From Bacillus sp. S3 (GTDB lineage Bacteria > Bacillota > Bacilli > Bacillales > Cytobacillaceae), in assembly GCF_005154805.1 (NCBI RefSeq), contig NZ_CP039728.1, positions 124,001 to 188,000 of the forward strand: 64,000 bases of DNA, read 5' to 3'. The notes below the pieces were generated by a model. That model saw only the letters and a program-made list of their open reading frames with translations. It was not told the origin of the DNA and did not search any database. Positions 43,939 to 52,408 of this stretch are shown in pieces. The position numbers were made by a program, and so were the translations under genes. The stretch's first letter is position 1. Every line of letters begins with the position of its first letter.

Positions 43939-46281
43939 TTAGAAGTAAAATTCTAATGTTTGTCTTTGATCTTTATTTATCGCAATATTTTTAGTTATTT
44001 CTTTATGGTCTAAAGTAACTCTTGCTGGAATACAGATATTGATGTTACCTTCTTGAAATCCGAAAATTTCCACCTTTTTTATTTTCATATTTTCCCAAAA
44101 GATATCAATGACTGCACCTTCTTTAGTACGAAGCCCTTGAACACTTCCTGTACTCATTTCTTCTGGTAAAGCTGGCAAAATATAAATAGTTCCATTATAA
44201 TTTTGCATTAATAACTCAAAAATGCCTGTCGATCCGCCAAAATTTCCATCAATTTGGAATGGCGGGTGGTTATCGAATAAATTATCTAATGTAGAATTCA
44301 TTAAGAGTTCATTGAGATTTTTCCAAGCTTCCTCAGGTTCTTCTAATCTTGCCCAGAAGTTAAGAATCCAAGCTTTACTCCATCCAGTGTGTCCACCGCC
44401 ATTTTCAAGCCTTCTTTTCAACGTCAACTTGGAAGCTTCAGCAAGATCAGGAGTATTTCTTACGTTAATTTGGTTTCCAGGGTACAAAGCAAATAGTTGA
44501 GAGATATGACGGTGACCTGGTTCAATTTCATCATAATCTTCACTCCACTCTTGGATTTGACCATGTTTTCCTATTTTTATTTCTGGTAAGCCTAATAACT
44601 TTTCCTTCACTTGGCTTTCGATTTCGTCGTCCTGAATATTAAGCTCTTTTACTATCATTAAATAGTCCTGGAATAGTTCCCTTACAATTTGTGTATCCAT
44701 GGAGGGACCCATACATAAGGTTCCCGTACGGCCATTCCTATTCATATAAATATTTTCCGGGGATACAGATGGCCCTGTTACCCATTCACCATTCATATCC
44801 TTTACCAGATAGTCAACGAAAAATAAGACTGAATCCCGGACAATAGGATAGTATTCATTGAGGAAATCTTGATCTTTCGTATACTGATAATGCTCCCACA
44901 CATGCAGGCACAGCCAAGCTCCACCCATCGGCCAAATCGTAGCTGGGATATGACTGTCTTGAGGTGCAGCATCTCCCCAAATATCTGTATTATGGTGACA
45001 GACAAACCCTCTGGCTCCATACATTTCCCTAGCCACTTTTGATCCCTTTTCGCTAATTTTCTTTAAATGCTCAAATAGTGGAAGATGATAATCAGATAGA
45101 CCGGTCCTCTCTGCCATCCAATAATTCATTTGAATATTAATATTAATGGTATATTTTGATCCCCAAGCCGGTTCAAAATCCTGATTCCAAATCCCCTGTA
45201 AATTTGCCGGTAGACTTCCTTTCTTACTAGAAGATATAAGCAAATATCTTCCAAAGTCAGCATACAATTCGATCAAACCGAGATCTTTTTCACCTTTTTT
45301 CAATCGATCTAGCCTTTCATTTGTAGGTATATGATCTAAAGTGTAATCCCTTTCAAACTGTAATAAAACTTTATTAAAATCATGCTGATAATCTTCTACA
45401 TGTTCAGCTAATAATTTTTTATACCCTTTACTAGAAGCGTTGTCTAACGTTTCCATACACCACACATATGGATCACTGTTTCGATAACTGGTTCTCCCCG
45501 TTATATAAATACAAGCTTCACTTGCATTTTCAACAACGATATGACTTCCCATTTGTTTTATCGTTCCATCTGAAGTCTCCACTTTCAATACTGTACAAAA
45601 ATCAAGTCCATTTTTCGTCGAGCCCTGGTGTCCATGCATTCTGATAAATTGATGATCAAAAGCCTCCAGTTCATCAAGGTACGAAGCGCCTCTACCTGAT
45701 CTTAGATCTTTTCTCGTCATGCTGATTTCAAAATTCAACTTCTTATTTTGTTTCGATTTTAGGTGATACACGACAACCTGGTTGGGATAGGAAGCAAAAG
45801 CCTTTCGTTCGTAATGATTTCCATTACTCTGATAGGAAACATCGATTGTAGCTTCTTCTAAATTCAATTCTCTTTGATAATTCTCAATTTCTACTTCATG
45901 TTTAACGAATCTTAACAAACCCGATTCGTCCGTTACAGCTTCTTCCAAATAGCTATTATTAAAAAATTCGATCCAAACATCACCCATCGTTTGATAGTGC
46001 CGCATATGCGGGTGCTTAGCAAACATAGATTGAGAGGCAAGTTTTTCTGCTTCTCTAATTTGGCCTTTAAATAATAATTCACGAACCTCGTTTACGTATG
46101 TCAAGCTGTCTGGATTGGTTCGATCCATAAATCCACCGGACCAAAGGGAATCCTCATTTAATTGAATTCTCTCTTTATTTACTTGTCCAAATATCATGGC
46201 ACCGAGGAAACCGTTACCAATCGGCAAGGCCTCATTCCAATCTGATGCAGGCTTGTTATAGAACAATTTTTTCAACTTCAT
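43939..46281 (-). CDS. GH95 alpha-L-fucosidase (cytoplasmic), fucose-operon copy
   Basis: 780 residues, usual for GH95. LFYNKPASDWNEALPIGNGF, QLNEDSLWSGG, LPANLQGIWNQDFEPAWGSKY, NINIQMNYWMAERTGL, GFVCHHNTDIWGDAAPQDS and HPPFQIDGNFGGSTGI cover the (alpha/alpha)6 catalytic domain; the Asn and Asp of HHNTDIWGD and NIQMNYW are in the active site of characterised members. There is no signal peptide. GH95 enzymes release fucose, mainly alpha-1,2-linked to galactose, or L-galactose. It is encoded between FucU and the PTS, so released fucose can enter the pathway at once. Confidence 0.92.
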   Translation of the reverse strand: MKLKKLFYNKPASDWNEALPIGNGFLGAMIFGQVNKERIQLNEDSLWSGGFMDRTNPDSLTYVNEVRELLFKGQIREAEKLASQSMFAKHPHMRHYQTMGDVWIEFFNNSYLEEAVTDESGLLRFVKHEVEIENYQRELNLEEATIDVSYQSNGNHYERKAFASYPNQVVVYHLKSKQNKKLNFEISMTRKDLRSGRGASYLDELEAFDHQFIRMHGHQGSTKNGLDFCTVLKVETSDGTIKQMGSHIVVENASEACIYITGRTSYRNSDPYVWCMETLDNASSKGYKKLLAEHVEDYQHDFNKVLLQFERDYTLDHIPTNERLDRLKKGEKDLGLIELYADFGRYLLISSSKKGSLPANLQGIWNQDFEPAWGSKYTININIQMNYWMAERTGLSDYHLPLFEHLKKISEKGSKVAREMYGARGFVCHHNTDIWGDAAPQDSHIPATIWPMGGAWLCLHVWEHYQYTKDQDFLNEYYPIVRDSVLFFVDYLVKDMNGEWVTGPSVSPENIYMNRNGRTGTLCMGPSMDTQIVRELFQDYLMIVKELNIQDDEIESQVKEKLLGLPEIKIGKHGQIQEWSEDYDEIEPGHRHISQLFALYPGNQINVRNTPDLAEASKLTLKRRLENGGGHTGWSKAWILNFWARLEEPEEAWKNLNELLMNSTLDNLFDNHPPFQIDGNFGGSTGIFELLMQNYNGTIYILPALPEEMSTGSVQGLRTKEGAVIDIFWENMKIKKVEIFGFQEGNINICIPARVTLDHKEITKNIAINKDQRQTLEFYF

Positions 46282-46292
46282 AACCCCTTTAA

Positions 46293-46718
46293 TTAAAGCA
46301 CACCTTTTTTCAAAATAATATTCGCATATGGCGCTCGTTCACTCGTAGCAATGATGGCATAGGCAGTCTTACTTCGTTCGTAAAAATCCATTCTTTCAAG
46401 CTTTTCCATTTTGACAGGAAAATCGCTCATTTTGTTTACGATATCTTCGTAATCCTTCCAGATTGCCGGGTTTTTTTCATCGCCTTCAACTGTATCCATC
46501 AGCATGACTGGATATGTAACGTATGTATCAAGCGGAAATAATTTTAATATGGCTGCCAAGAACGCTGCAACGCCATGACCATGACCATTTATTAAACTGC
46601 TAGTATGACTTGCAGCCGGAAAATTTCCGTCTGCAAGTACAATTTCATCACCGTGCCCCATCTCCATCAAGACCTTTATTAGGTCAGGAGAAATTATGGG
46701 TGGAATTCCTTTAAGCAT
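46293..46718 (-). CDS. fucU: L-fucose mutarotase (FucU/RbsD family)
   Basis: 141 residues. The family signature is clear: MLKGIPPIISPDLIKVLMEM, then GHGDEIVLADGNFPAASHTS with the conserved His, and a C-terminal YERSKTAYAIIATSERAPYA. FucU interconverts the alpha and beta anomers of L-fucose. Position just after the pathway enzymes and before the fucosidase supports fucose over ribose. It overlaps the FAH-family gene by 8 bp. Confidence 0.88.
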   Translation of the reverse strand: MLKGIPPIISPDLIKVLMEMGHGDEIVLADGNFPAASHTSSLINGHGHGVAAFLAAILKLFPLDTYVTYPVMLMDTVEGDEKNPAIWKDYEDIVNKMSDFPVKMEKLERMDFYERSKTAYAIIATSERAPYANIILKKGVL

Positions 46719-47619
46719 GGACCAGTGCCTTTTCTTCTACAAATTTATTTGTCAGCTTTCCTAACTTTTCAATTTCAACCGTAATCACATCTCCTGGCTG
46801 AATATAAACACGTTGGTCAGCAGGCAGACCAAATACGACTCCCTCAGGTGTACCTGTTAAAATAAGATCGCCTGGCACGAGCGTCATGTGATGAGAAATA
46901 TAGCTGACAATCTCTGCGCATGAAAAGATCATGTCAGATGTGTTAGAGTCTTGTCTTAATTCATCATTCACATATGTTTTTAAACTTAGATTGTTAGGAT
47001 CCCCCACTTCATCCGCTGTCACTAAGTAAGGACCTGCCGGACTAAAATCATCACATGTTTTACCAAGCAGCCATTGATGAGTTCTCATTTGCAGATCTCT
47101 TGCAGATAAATCATTCACCGTACAATAACCAAACACATGTGAAAGCGCATTTTCTTGAGAAACGTTTTTTGTCTTTTTACTGATGACGATTCCTAATTCC
47201 ACCTCATAGTCCAATTCATTCGTTACAGACGGGACGACAATTTCGCTTTGATGCCCAGTTAAAGTATTATCAAACTTATTAAACAGAATCGGAACTTCCG
47301 GATATGGCGCGTTTGTTTCATCGGCATGTTTGCGATAGTTTAAACCGACACAAATGATTTTGTGCGGGCGCGTTACACATGCTCCCCATTCAAGATCCTC
47401 TTCATCGATTACAACGGCATTGCCATTTGCTGCTGCCTCTTTCACCTTTTTCTCAAAATCCTGTAATTGGGATGAATCAAACTGAATGACCTGCATGACA
47501 TCTGTGATCACTTCATTCCATTCCGCTTTCTTTGCTGTTTCTTCGATATCGATCAATTGATTGTCCAATTTAACTGCTAATTTTTCATTCTCATTCTTTA
47601 TAAAAGTAGCTAATTTCAT
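46711..47619 (-). CDS. FAH-family hydrolase, probable 2,4-diketo-3-deoxy-L-fuconate hydrolase
   Basis: 302 residues. KIICVGLNYRKHADETNAPY, FNKFDNTLTGH, NELDYEVELGIVISK with metal-binding Glu residues, DLSARDLQM, GKTCDDFSPAGPYLV and GDLILTGTPEGV are the fumarylacetoacetate-hydrolase fold motifs. In the oxidative fucose pathway described in Xanthomonas, a member of this family splits 2,4-diketo-3-deoxyfuconate to pyruvate and L-lactate. Flanking SDR and FucU genes support that role here. A general acylpyruvate hydrolase is the alternative. Confidence 0.8.
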   Translation of the reverse strand: MKLATFIKNENEKLAVKLDNQLIDIEETAKKAEWNEVITDVMQVIQFDSSQLQDFEKKVKEAAANGNAVVIDEEDLEWGACVTRPHKIICVGLNYRKHADETNAPYPEVPILFNKFDNTLTGHQSEIVVPSVTNELDYEVELGIVISKKTKNVSQENALSHVFGYCTVNDLSARDLQMRTHQWLLGKTCDDFSPAGPYLVTADEVGDPNNLSLKTYVNDELRQDSNTSDMIFSCAEIVSYISHHMTLVPGDLILTGTPEGVVFGLPADQRVYIQPGDVITVEIEKLGKLTNKFVEEKALVHA

Positions 47620-47633
47620 TTTCCATTCTCCTT

Positions 47634-48407
47634 TTATGCATTTTTTCCAAAAACAACGCCGCCATCAATATAAAGTGGAGATCCCATCATGAAGGAAGAC
47701 TCATCTGAAGCGAGAAAGAGTGCAGCTTTCGCCACGTCTTCAGGTCTTCCTAACTCTCCGCTTAATTGTCTCTTCTTAATTCCTGCGATTGCCACTTCAG
47801 GGTCATCGTAAGAAGTTTTTAAATAGTTCTCCACAAATGGGGATAAAATTGTGCCCGGCAGCAGGGCATTAACCCGAATGTTATATGGAGCATAATCCAC
47901 TTGCATGGCTTTTGTTAAAGCAAGTACTGCCCCTTTCGTTGCAGAATAAGCAGCTCGTTTTGCCAGCCCCATTTCCGCCGCGCATGATGACATATTAATA
48001 ACGACTCCAGACTTTTGCTCCATCATATAAGGAAGTGTATATTTAGAAGGCAAATAAACGCCCTTTACGTTCACACTCATGATTCGATCCCAAACATCTG
48101 GCTCTACTTCATCCACTCTTCCCACATTGCTGATCCCTGCATTGTTAAATAAAATATCTATTCTTTTGTATGTTTCGATAATTTGCCCGATAGCAGATTC
48201 AACCGCTTCAGGGTTTGCTACATCGACTTCATAAAACGCTGCTTTTCCGCCTTGTTGTTCAATTTCAGATACAGTTCCTTGTCCATTTTCTTGATGAATA
48301 TCTGTAATGATGACGAAAGCTCCCTCTTTTGCGAAAAGTTCAGCTGTTGCCTTGCCAATTCCGCTGCCCCCGCCAGTAATAACAGCTATTTTGTCAAGCA
48401 GTCTCAT
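47634..48407 (-). CDS. SDR dehydrogenase, probable 2-keto-3-deoxy-L-fuconate 4-dehydrogenase
   Basis: 257 residues. Classical SDR: TGGGSGIG at 11-18, NNAGISN, INMSSCAAEMG, Tyr and Lys in AAYSATKGAVLAL, and a C-terminal YIDGGVVFG. The loop NALLPGTILSPFVENYLKT resembles deoxy-keto-aldonate dehydrogenases such as 2-keto-3-deoxyfuconate dehydrogenase. It starts inside the stop codon of the other SDR gene (ATGA) and precedes the FAH gene, the order expected for consecutive steps. The specific substrate is an inference; it could be swapped with its neighbour. Confidence 0.75.
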   Translation of the reverse strand: MRLLDKIAVITGGGSGIGKATAELFAKEGAFVIITDIHQENGQGTVSEIEQQGGKAAFYEVDVANPEAVESAIGQIIETYKRIDILFNNAGISNVGRVDEVEPDVWDRIMSVNVKGVYLPSKYTLPYMMEQKSGVVINMSSCAAEMGLAKRAAYSATKGAVLALTKAMQVDYAPYNIRVNALLPGTILSPFVENYLKTSYDDPEVAIAGIKKRQLSGELGRPEDVAKAALFLASDESSFMMGSPLYIDGGVVFGKNA

Positions 48408-49219
48408 ACTGTTACCTCCATATCATGATCCATATGATCCTCAGGCTGTGCTGCTTTAACGGTTAATCCGCCATCTACCATTAAAAGATGCCCATTTATT
48501 TGCATTGCTTCTTCAGAGGATAAAAATACAACCGCATCCCCAATTTGTTTTTCTGTACCCAGTCTCTTCATTGGATTGGCTTCAATTTCTTTTGCAAGAA
48601 TTTGCGGATCTTCAAGATATTCTTCGCACATATCTGTTGCAACGGTGCTTGGTCCAACTGCGTTGACATTAATATTGTATTTGCCTAGTTCAATTGCCAG
48701 CGCTTTTGTTAAATGACTAGCTGCTGCCTTTGATGATATATAATGTGGAATCACTGGGCTCGTCACAAGAACACTTGCCGTTGATGTAATATTTATGATT
48801 TTTCCATATCTATTTTTGATCATATTAGGTGCAACCCTTTGTGTGGTTAAAAAAATTGACTTTACATTGGTCTGATAGGTTTCATCCCATGTTTTTTCTG
48901 AAACACTTAAAAACGGTTCGAATGGAGCAATCCCCGCATTATTCACTAGGATTTCCACCTGTCCTAACTCTTTTTCTACTTCGTCGATCATTTGGTCAAC
49001 TTCATCCTTAATCCCAACATTTGCTTTCACAACCATTGCTTTTATAGAAAACTGTTCTTCTACTTTTTCTTTTAAAGCAGTGGCTTTTTCGAATGAACGA
49101 GGTGACGTATAGTTGATTGCCACATTTGCGCCTTCTTCTGCCAGCCTCATAACAATGGCTGCTCCGATTCCCCGGCTTCCGCCCGTGACAAGCGCCGTTC
49201 GATTACTAAATTTACCCAT
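48404..49219 (-). CDS. SDR dehydrogenase, probable L-fucose dehydrogenase
   Basis: 271 residues. SDR motifs: TGGSRGIG, NNAGIAPF, NITSTASV, Tyr and Lys in HYISSKAAASHL, and LLMVDGGLTV. The sequence resembles glucose/fucose 1-dehydrogenase-type SDRs. It would oxidise L-fucose to fuconolactone with NAD(P). The C-terminus ends in an unusual His/Asp/Met-rich tail (QPEDHMDHDMEVTV). Assignment to the first rather than fourth step rests on resemblance and on the other SDR being the better fit for the later step. Confidence 0.72.
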   Translation of the reverse strand: MGKFSNRTALVTGGSRGIGAAIVMRLAEEGANVAINYTSPRSFEKATALKEKVEEQFSIKAMVVKANVGIKDEVDQMIDEVEKELGQVEILVNNAGIAPFEPFLSVSEKTWDETYQTNVKSIFLTTQRVAPNMIKNRYGKIINITSTASVLVTSPVIPHYISSKAAASHLTKALAIELGKYNINVNAVGPSTVATDMCEEYLEDPQILAKEIEANPMKRLGTEKQIGDAVVFLSSEEAMQINGHLLMVDGGLTVKAAQPEDHMDHDMEVTV

Positions 49220-49244
49220 ATTAATAAACCTCCCTTATGTATGT

Positions 49245-50405
49245 TTAGAGGCTGATACTGATTCTGCTGATACTAAATTCTTGATGACCTAAAATCTCAG
49301 CTTTTACCAGTTCACCCTGTGCAGCTTTTATAACTGTTTCTAGAATACGATTGCCAGCTTCCTCGATTGTTTCTTTTCCTTTCATCACCGCGCTCGTATC
49401 AATATCAATGTTATCGTTCATTTTGACAGCCGTATGTTCATTCCCGGTAATTTTGATAACGGGAATAATCGGATTTCCTGTTGGTGTCCCCCGTCCCGTT
49501 GTAAAGCAGACCATATGAACACCTGCTGCAGCCATACCGGATACACACTCAATATCATTACCTGGAGAATCCATGAAGTAATAGCCGTTGCCTGGAATTT
49601 CTTCAGCAAACTCTAAGACATCTTTTAATGGAGCCGTCCCTGCTTTACTGATACAGCCAAGAGATTTTTCCTCGATTGTGGACAAGCCGCCTTCGATATT
49701 ACCTGGGCTAGGATTTCCCCCGCGCATATCTGCCCCAATTCGTTCTACTTCTTTTTCAAACCGATCTACACAGGCATACAGTTTATTGGCAACTTCTTCA
49801 TTGATCGCAGTTTCAGCGACAATATGTTCCGCCCCGATAATCTCCGTTGTTTCTCCCATTACAATGGTGCCGCCTTGACTTAGTAGACCGTCTGATGCTT
49901 TTCCTAATGCAGGGTTGCTGCATAATCCAGAAGTTGCATCAGAACCGCCGCATTTTACCCCAAGAATTAATTCAGATAACGGTACATCGACCTGCGGGAT
50001 TTTTTGAATCTCGTTAGATAATTGCTTCGCTATTTCAATGCCTTGTTGAATCGCTTTAACCGTGCCGCCTGTATCTTGAATATCAATCCATTCTACCGGC
50101 TTTCCTGTTTTTCTAATTTCCTCTTGCAACTCTTTTGCATTGATTACTTCACAGCCTAAACTAACCAAAAGAACCGCACCGACATTGGGATTTTTTCCTG
50201 TTCCCGCAAGAATGTTGAATGTACGTTCCTTGTCTTCTCCGATCTGACTGCAGCCATGCTGATGTGGAATCGCTACTGATTCTGGCACAGATTGCTGGAT
50301 TCGATTTGCTACATGGTTCGCACAAACAACCGTTGGAATAATTAATAGATGGTTACGGATTCCCATTTTCCCGTTTGCCCGCCGATACCCTTTTATCGTG
50401 TTCAT
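49245..50405 (-). CDS. UxaA-family dehydratase, large subunit; probable L-fuconate dehydratase
   Basis: 386 residues, the C-terminal domain of altronate/galactarate dehydratases as a separate protein. GYRRANGKMGIRNHLLIIPT, HQHGCSQIGEDKERT, GVKCGGSDATSGLCSNPALG and CFTTGRGTPTGNPIIPVIKI are family signatures; His and Cys residues in these can bind the metal. Campylobacter jejuni uses such a split UxaA pair in its L-fucose operon, so fuconate is the likely substrate. It overlaps the SAF-domain subunit gene by 4 bp. Confidence 0.85.
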   Translation of the reverse strand: MNTIKGYRRANGKMGIRNHLLIIPTVVCANHVANRIQQSVPESVAIPHQHGCSQIGEDKERTFNILAGTGKNPNVGAVLLVSLGCEVINAKELQEEIRKTGKPVEWIDIQDTGGTVKAIQQGIEIAKQLSNEIQKIPQVDVPLSELILGVKCGGSDATSGLCSNPALGKASDGLLSQGGTIVMGETTEIIGAEHIVAETAINEEVANKLYACVDRFEKEVERIGADMRGGNPSPGNIEGGLSTIEEKSLGCISKAGTAPLKDVLEFAEEIPGNGYYFMDSPGNDIECVSGMAAAGVHMVCFTTGRGTPTGNPIIPVIKITGNEHTAVKMNDNIDIDTSAVMKGKETIEEAGNRILETVIKAAQGELVKAEILGHQEFSISRISISL

Positions 50406-50728
50406 GAATGGTGATCCCCTTTCTTTTTATCTCCTCTGCCTCGAATTCCCTCGATATTGTGAACATGTACATGTTCTCCAGGGGAAATTTCTACAGTAGC
50501 TGCCCCAATCACCTGTCCATATTTCACAACATGTTCAGTTGGCTGTATCGGTTTGATGGCAATTTTATGTCCAAACGGGATGGCCTGTTTGGCTGTTAAC
50601 GCTTCCTTTTTACCGTTAATCATATATTGTAAGCTTTCACCAGCCACTATTTCTTTTAAAAGTGTAGCTACATTATCAGATTCGGACATGACAATACTTG
50701 TTAGATCTTGTTCATTTGCGAGTTTCAT
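50402..50728 (-). CDS. UxaA-family dehydratase, small SAF-domain subunit
   Basis: 108 residues from the ATG at 50728, after GGTG; an ATG at 50770 lies within the upstream gene and lacks a site. SAF domain: DNVATLLKEIVAGESLQYMI, KAIPFGHKIAIKPIQPTEH-like sequence (TAKQAIPFGHKIAIKPI), VVKYGQVIGAATVEISPGEH and VHVHNIEGIRGRG. This is the N-terminal domain of altronate dehydratase, encoded separately. It should pair with the large subunit. It overlaps the amidohydrolase by 17 bp. Confidence 0.85.
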   Translation of the reverse strand: MKLANEQDLTSIVMSESDNVATLLKEIVAGESLQYMINGKKEALTAKQAIPFGHKIAIKPIQPTEHVVKYGQVIGAATVEISPGEHVHVHNIEGIRGRGDKKKGDHHS

Positions 50729-51572
50729 ATTTTTCACACCTTTCCTTTTGCAAATAAAATGATTCCGCATTCGTCGAAAAAATTTGCTCTTTTTCTGTGC
50801 CGCTTAACATACTTGGTAAGTTATCGGTAACAATCTGTATTGCCTTCTGATAACTTCCTCCCAATAAACTAACCGGCCAATCACTGCCAAACATCACTCT
50901 GGAAGAACCGAATGCTTGAACCACATGGTGAATATAAGGTGTAAAATCACCAGCTTCCCAAGAATCTGCCAGCGTCATAAAACCAGATAATTTACAGTAA
51001 GCTGCAGGGAATTTTGCCAGCTTAGTCATATCTGCTTGCCACTTCTCAAACCCATCTTTCGATATTTCCGGTTTCGCAATATGATCAATGACAACGCGTA
51101 AATCTGGAAGCCTCTCAAGTAAGGCCACAATATAAGGTATATGCCTTTCGGTAATTAATAAATCTAGGGACAGTTCATTTGAAATAAGCAGCTTCAAATT
51201 CTCTATAACTTGCTCCTGTAAAATCCAATCGTCTCTTTCGATATCCTGTAACATTGGGCGTAAGCCAACAATTCCTTGCTTTTGCATTAAAAAGTCTAAT
51301 TGTTCTGGAAAGGTAGATGATGATAAATCTAACCAGCCCACTACACCATAAATCCACTCATACTTTTCATATAACGATAAGAGATAAAGCGTCTCCTCAT
51401 ATGTAGGTGCCGCTTGCACAAGGATCGTTCCAGAAACAGAAAATTCTTCTAACGTTGGCTTTAAATCCTCTGGAAAATAGTTTCGATAAAGGATGCCCAT
51501 ATCTTCAGTCAACCAATCGTAATCTCCTCGCTCCAGCTTCCAAAAATGTTGGTGAGAATCAATGATTTTAAT
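50712..51572 (-). CDS. Amidohydrolase-family lactonase, probable L-fucono-1,5-lactonase, with an ATT start codon
   Basis: 286 residues if it starts at the ATT at 51572. The first residues then read IKIIDSHQHFWKLERGDYDW, the family's N-terminal HxH motif, correctly spaced after AAGGAGGG. The first usual start (TTG at 51512) would remove that motif. Further motifs: GVVGWLDLSS, GIVGLRPMLQD, LLITERHIPYI, VVIDHIAKPEI, YCKLSGFMTLA and VMFGSDWPVSLLGG with the catalytic-type Asp. COG3618-type amidohydrolases open fuconolactone or related sugar lactones. It is the first gene of the fucose operon. Confidence 0.82.
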   Translation of the reverse strand: MKIIDSHQHFWKLERGDYDWLTEDMGILYRNYFPEDLKPTLEEFSVSGTILVQAAPTYEETLYLLSLYEKYEWIYGVVGWLDLSSSTFPEQLDFLMQKQGIVGLRPMLQDIERDDWILQEQVIENLKLLISNELSLDLLITERHIPYIVALLERLPDLRVVIDHIAKPEISKDGFEKWQADMTKLAKFPAAYCKLSGFMTLADSWEAGDFTPYIHHVVQAFGSSRVMFGSDWPVSLLGGSYQKAIQIVTDNLPSMLSGTEKEQIFSTNAESFYLQKERCEKYETRK

Positions 51573-51590
51573 ACCGATCCCTCCTTGCGT

Positions 51591-51624
51591 GTTAATTTGA
51601 TGTTATCGATAACATTAAATTAAC
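51591..51624. promoter_or_regulatory. 34-bp palindromic operator of the fucose operon
   Basis: The core ATGTTATCGATAACAT is almost perfect, and outer arms GTTAATTT/AAATTAAC extend it to 17+17 bp with one mismatch pair. It covers the -10 region of the promoter and ends just before the ribosome binding site. TTATCGATAA-type cores are typical of LacI/GntR-family sugar repressors, but no regulator gene lies in the window. Confidence 0.75.
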
Positions 51625-51645
51625 AAATCATTTGCGAATTGTCAA
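51617..51645 (-). promoter_or_regulatory. SigA-type promoter of the fucose operon
   Basis: On the minus strand TTGACA (51645-51640), a 17-bp spacer, then TAATTT (51622-51617). It lies about 45 bp upstream of the ATT start codon, and the operator overlaps the -10. Confidence 0.75.
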
Positions 51646-51678
51646 TATATTTAGCAATTAGGATAGAGATACATAGAG

Positions 51679-51707
51679 AAAACAGATGGAATCCCATCTG
51701 TTTTTTT
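51679..51707. terminator. Terminator separating the ABC/GH2 unit from the fucose operon
   Basis: AAACAGATGG AATC CCATCTGTTTTTTT, directly after the stop codon of the YesL-like gene. The minus strand also has a T-rich tail. Confidence 0.8.
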
Positions 51708-52355
51708 CTATGCAGACTTATTATTTAATTGATTCGCCGATTCATTCTTTGGTATTAAATGTCTAAATTTAAGATCCGCAATCCAGTAAATCAAATAAGC
51801 AGAAACACTGAAAAAGAAAAAGAAAAAGAAAAAGGTAAAACGTAATGATAGAATGGTCCATGCGCTAAGAATGACCATACAAAAAATCGATAAATGAATT
51901 TTGTAAATACCTACTTTAAGACTGTTCATACACAATTGTTTAAAGGTTGTGATCATATTAACCATCAGTGGATAAATACTTAAAAAGGATAAACCAACTA
52001 GAAAACTAACAAATAGGACCGCAACATGAATGACCTTTTTGTAAGGTATATTCATTTGTTGTAAAAATAGTAAATCAAAGATTAATAATACTCCGATTAC
52101 CGTGTAAACAATCCCGACTAAATAACTTTGCTTCCAATTTTCAATGAACATTTCTTTATACTGAGAAAATACCGCTACTTCTTTCGTTATTTTCCACTTT
52201 CTTACTACTCCAAAAAGTGCAGCGATGGCAGGGAAAATTGTAATAATCGGAATACAGCTTAGAATAAATAGGATATTTAAATACATGAAGTTATACATCC
52301 ACAAGCAAATTTGATACAAGCGGCTATCTAAACTAAAAATCTCCACCACCCCCAA
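51708..52355 (-). CDS. YesL/DUF624 family membrane protein
   Basis: 215 residues with about five membrane segments, starting MYNFMYLNILFILSCIPIIT near residue 17, the usual DUF624 opening with I-P-I-I-T. A run of nine Phe (about residue 175) lies within a membrane helix. DUF624 genes travel with LplABC-type oligosaccharide importers in Bacillaceae, as yesL does in the rhamnogalacturonan locus. The role is unknown; perhaps transporter assembly or sensing. Confidence 0.82.
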   Translation of the reverse strand: MGVVEIFSLDSRLYQICLWMYNFMYLNILFILSCIPIITIFPAIAALFGVVRKWKITKEVAVFSQYKEMFIENWKQSYLVGIVYTVIGVLLIFDLLFLQQMNIPYKKVIHVAVLFVSFLVGLSFLSIYPLMVNMITTFKQLCMNSLKVGIYKIHLSIFCMVILSAWTILSLRFTFFFFFFFFSVSAYLIYWIADLKFRHLIPKNESANQLNNKSA

Positions 52356-52408
52356 ACATAGAAGACTAAAAATATTCTACTAATTCTAACTATTATAGCA
52401 TAATAAAG

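Noticed and set aside
50729..50770. Longer N-terminus for the SAF-domain subunit
   Set aside because: It lies in the coding end of the amidohydrolase without a ribosome binding site; the ATG at 50728 fits the family N-terminus.
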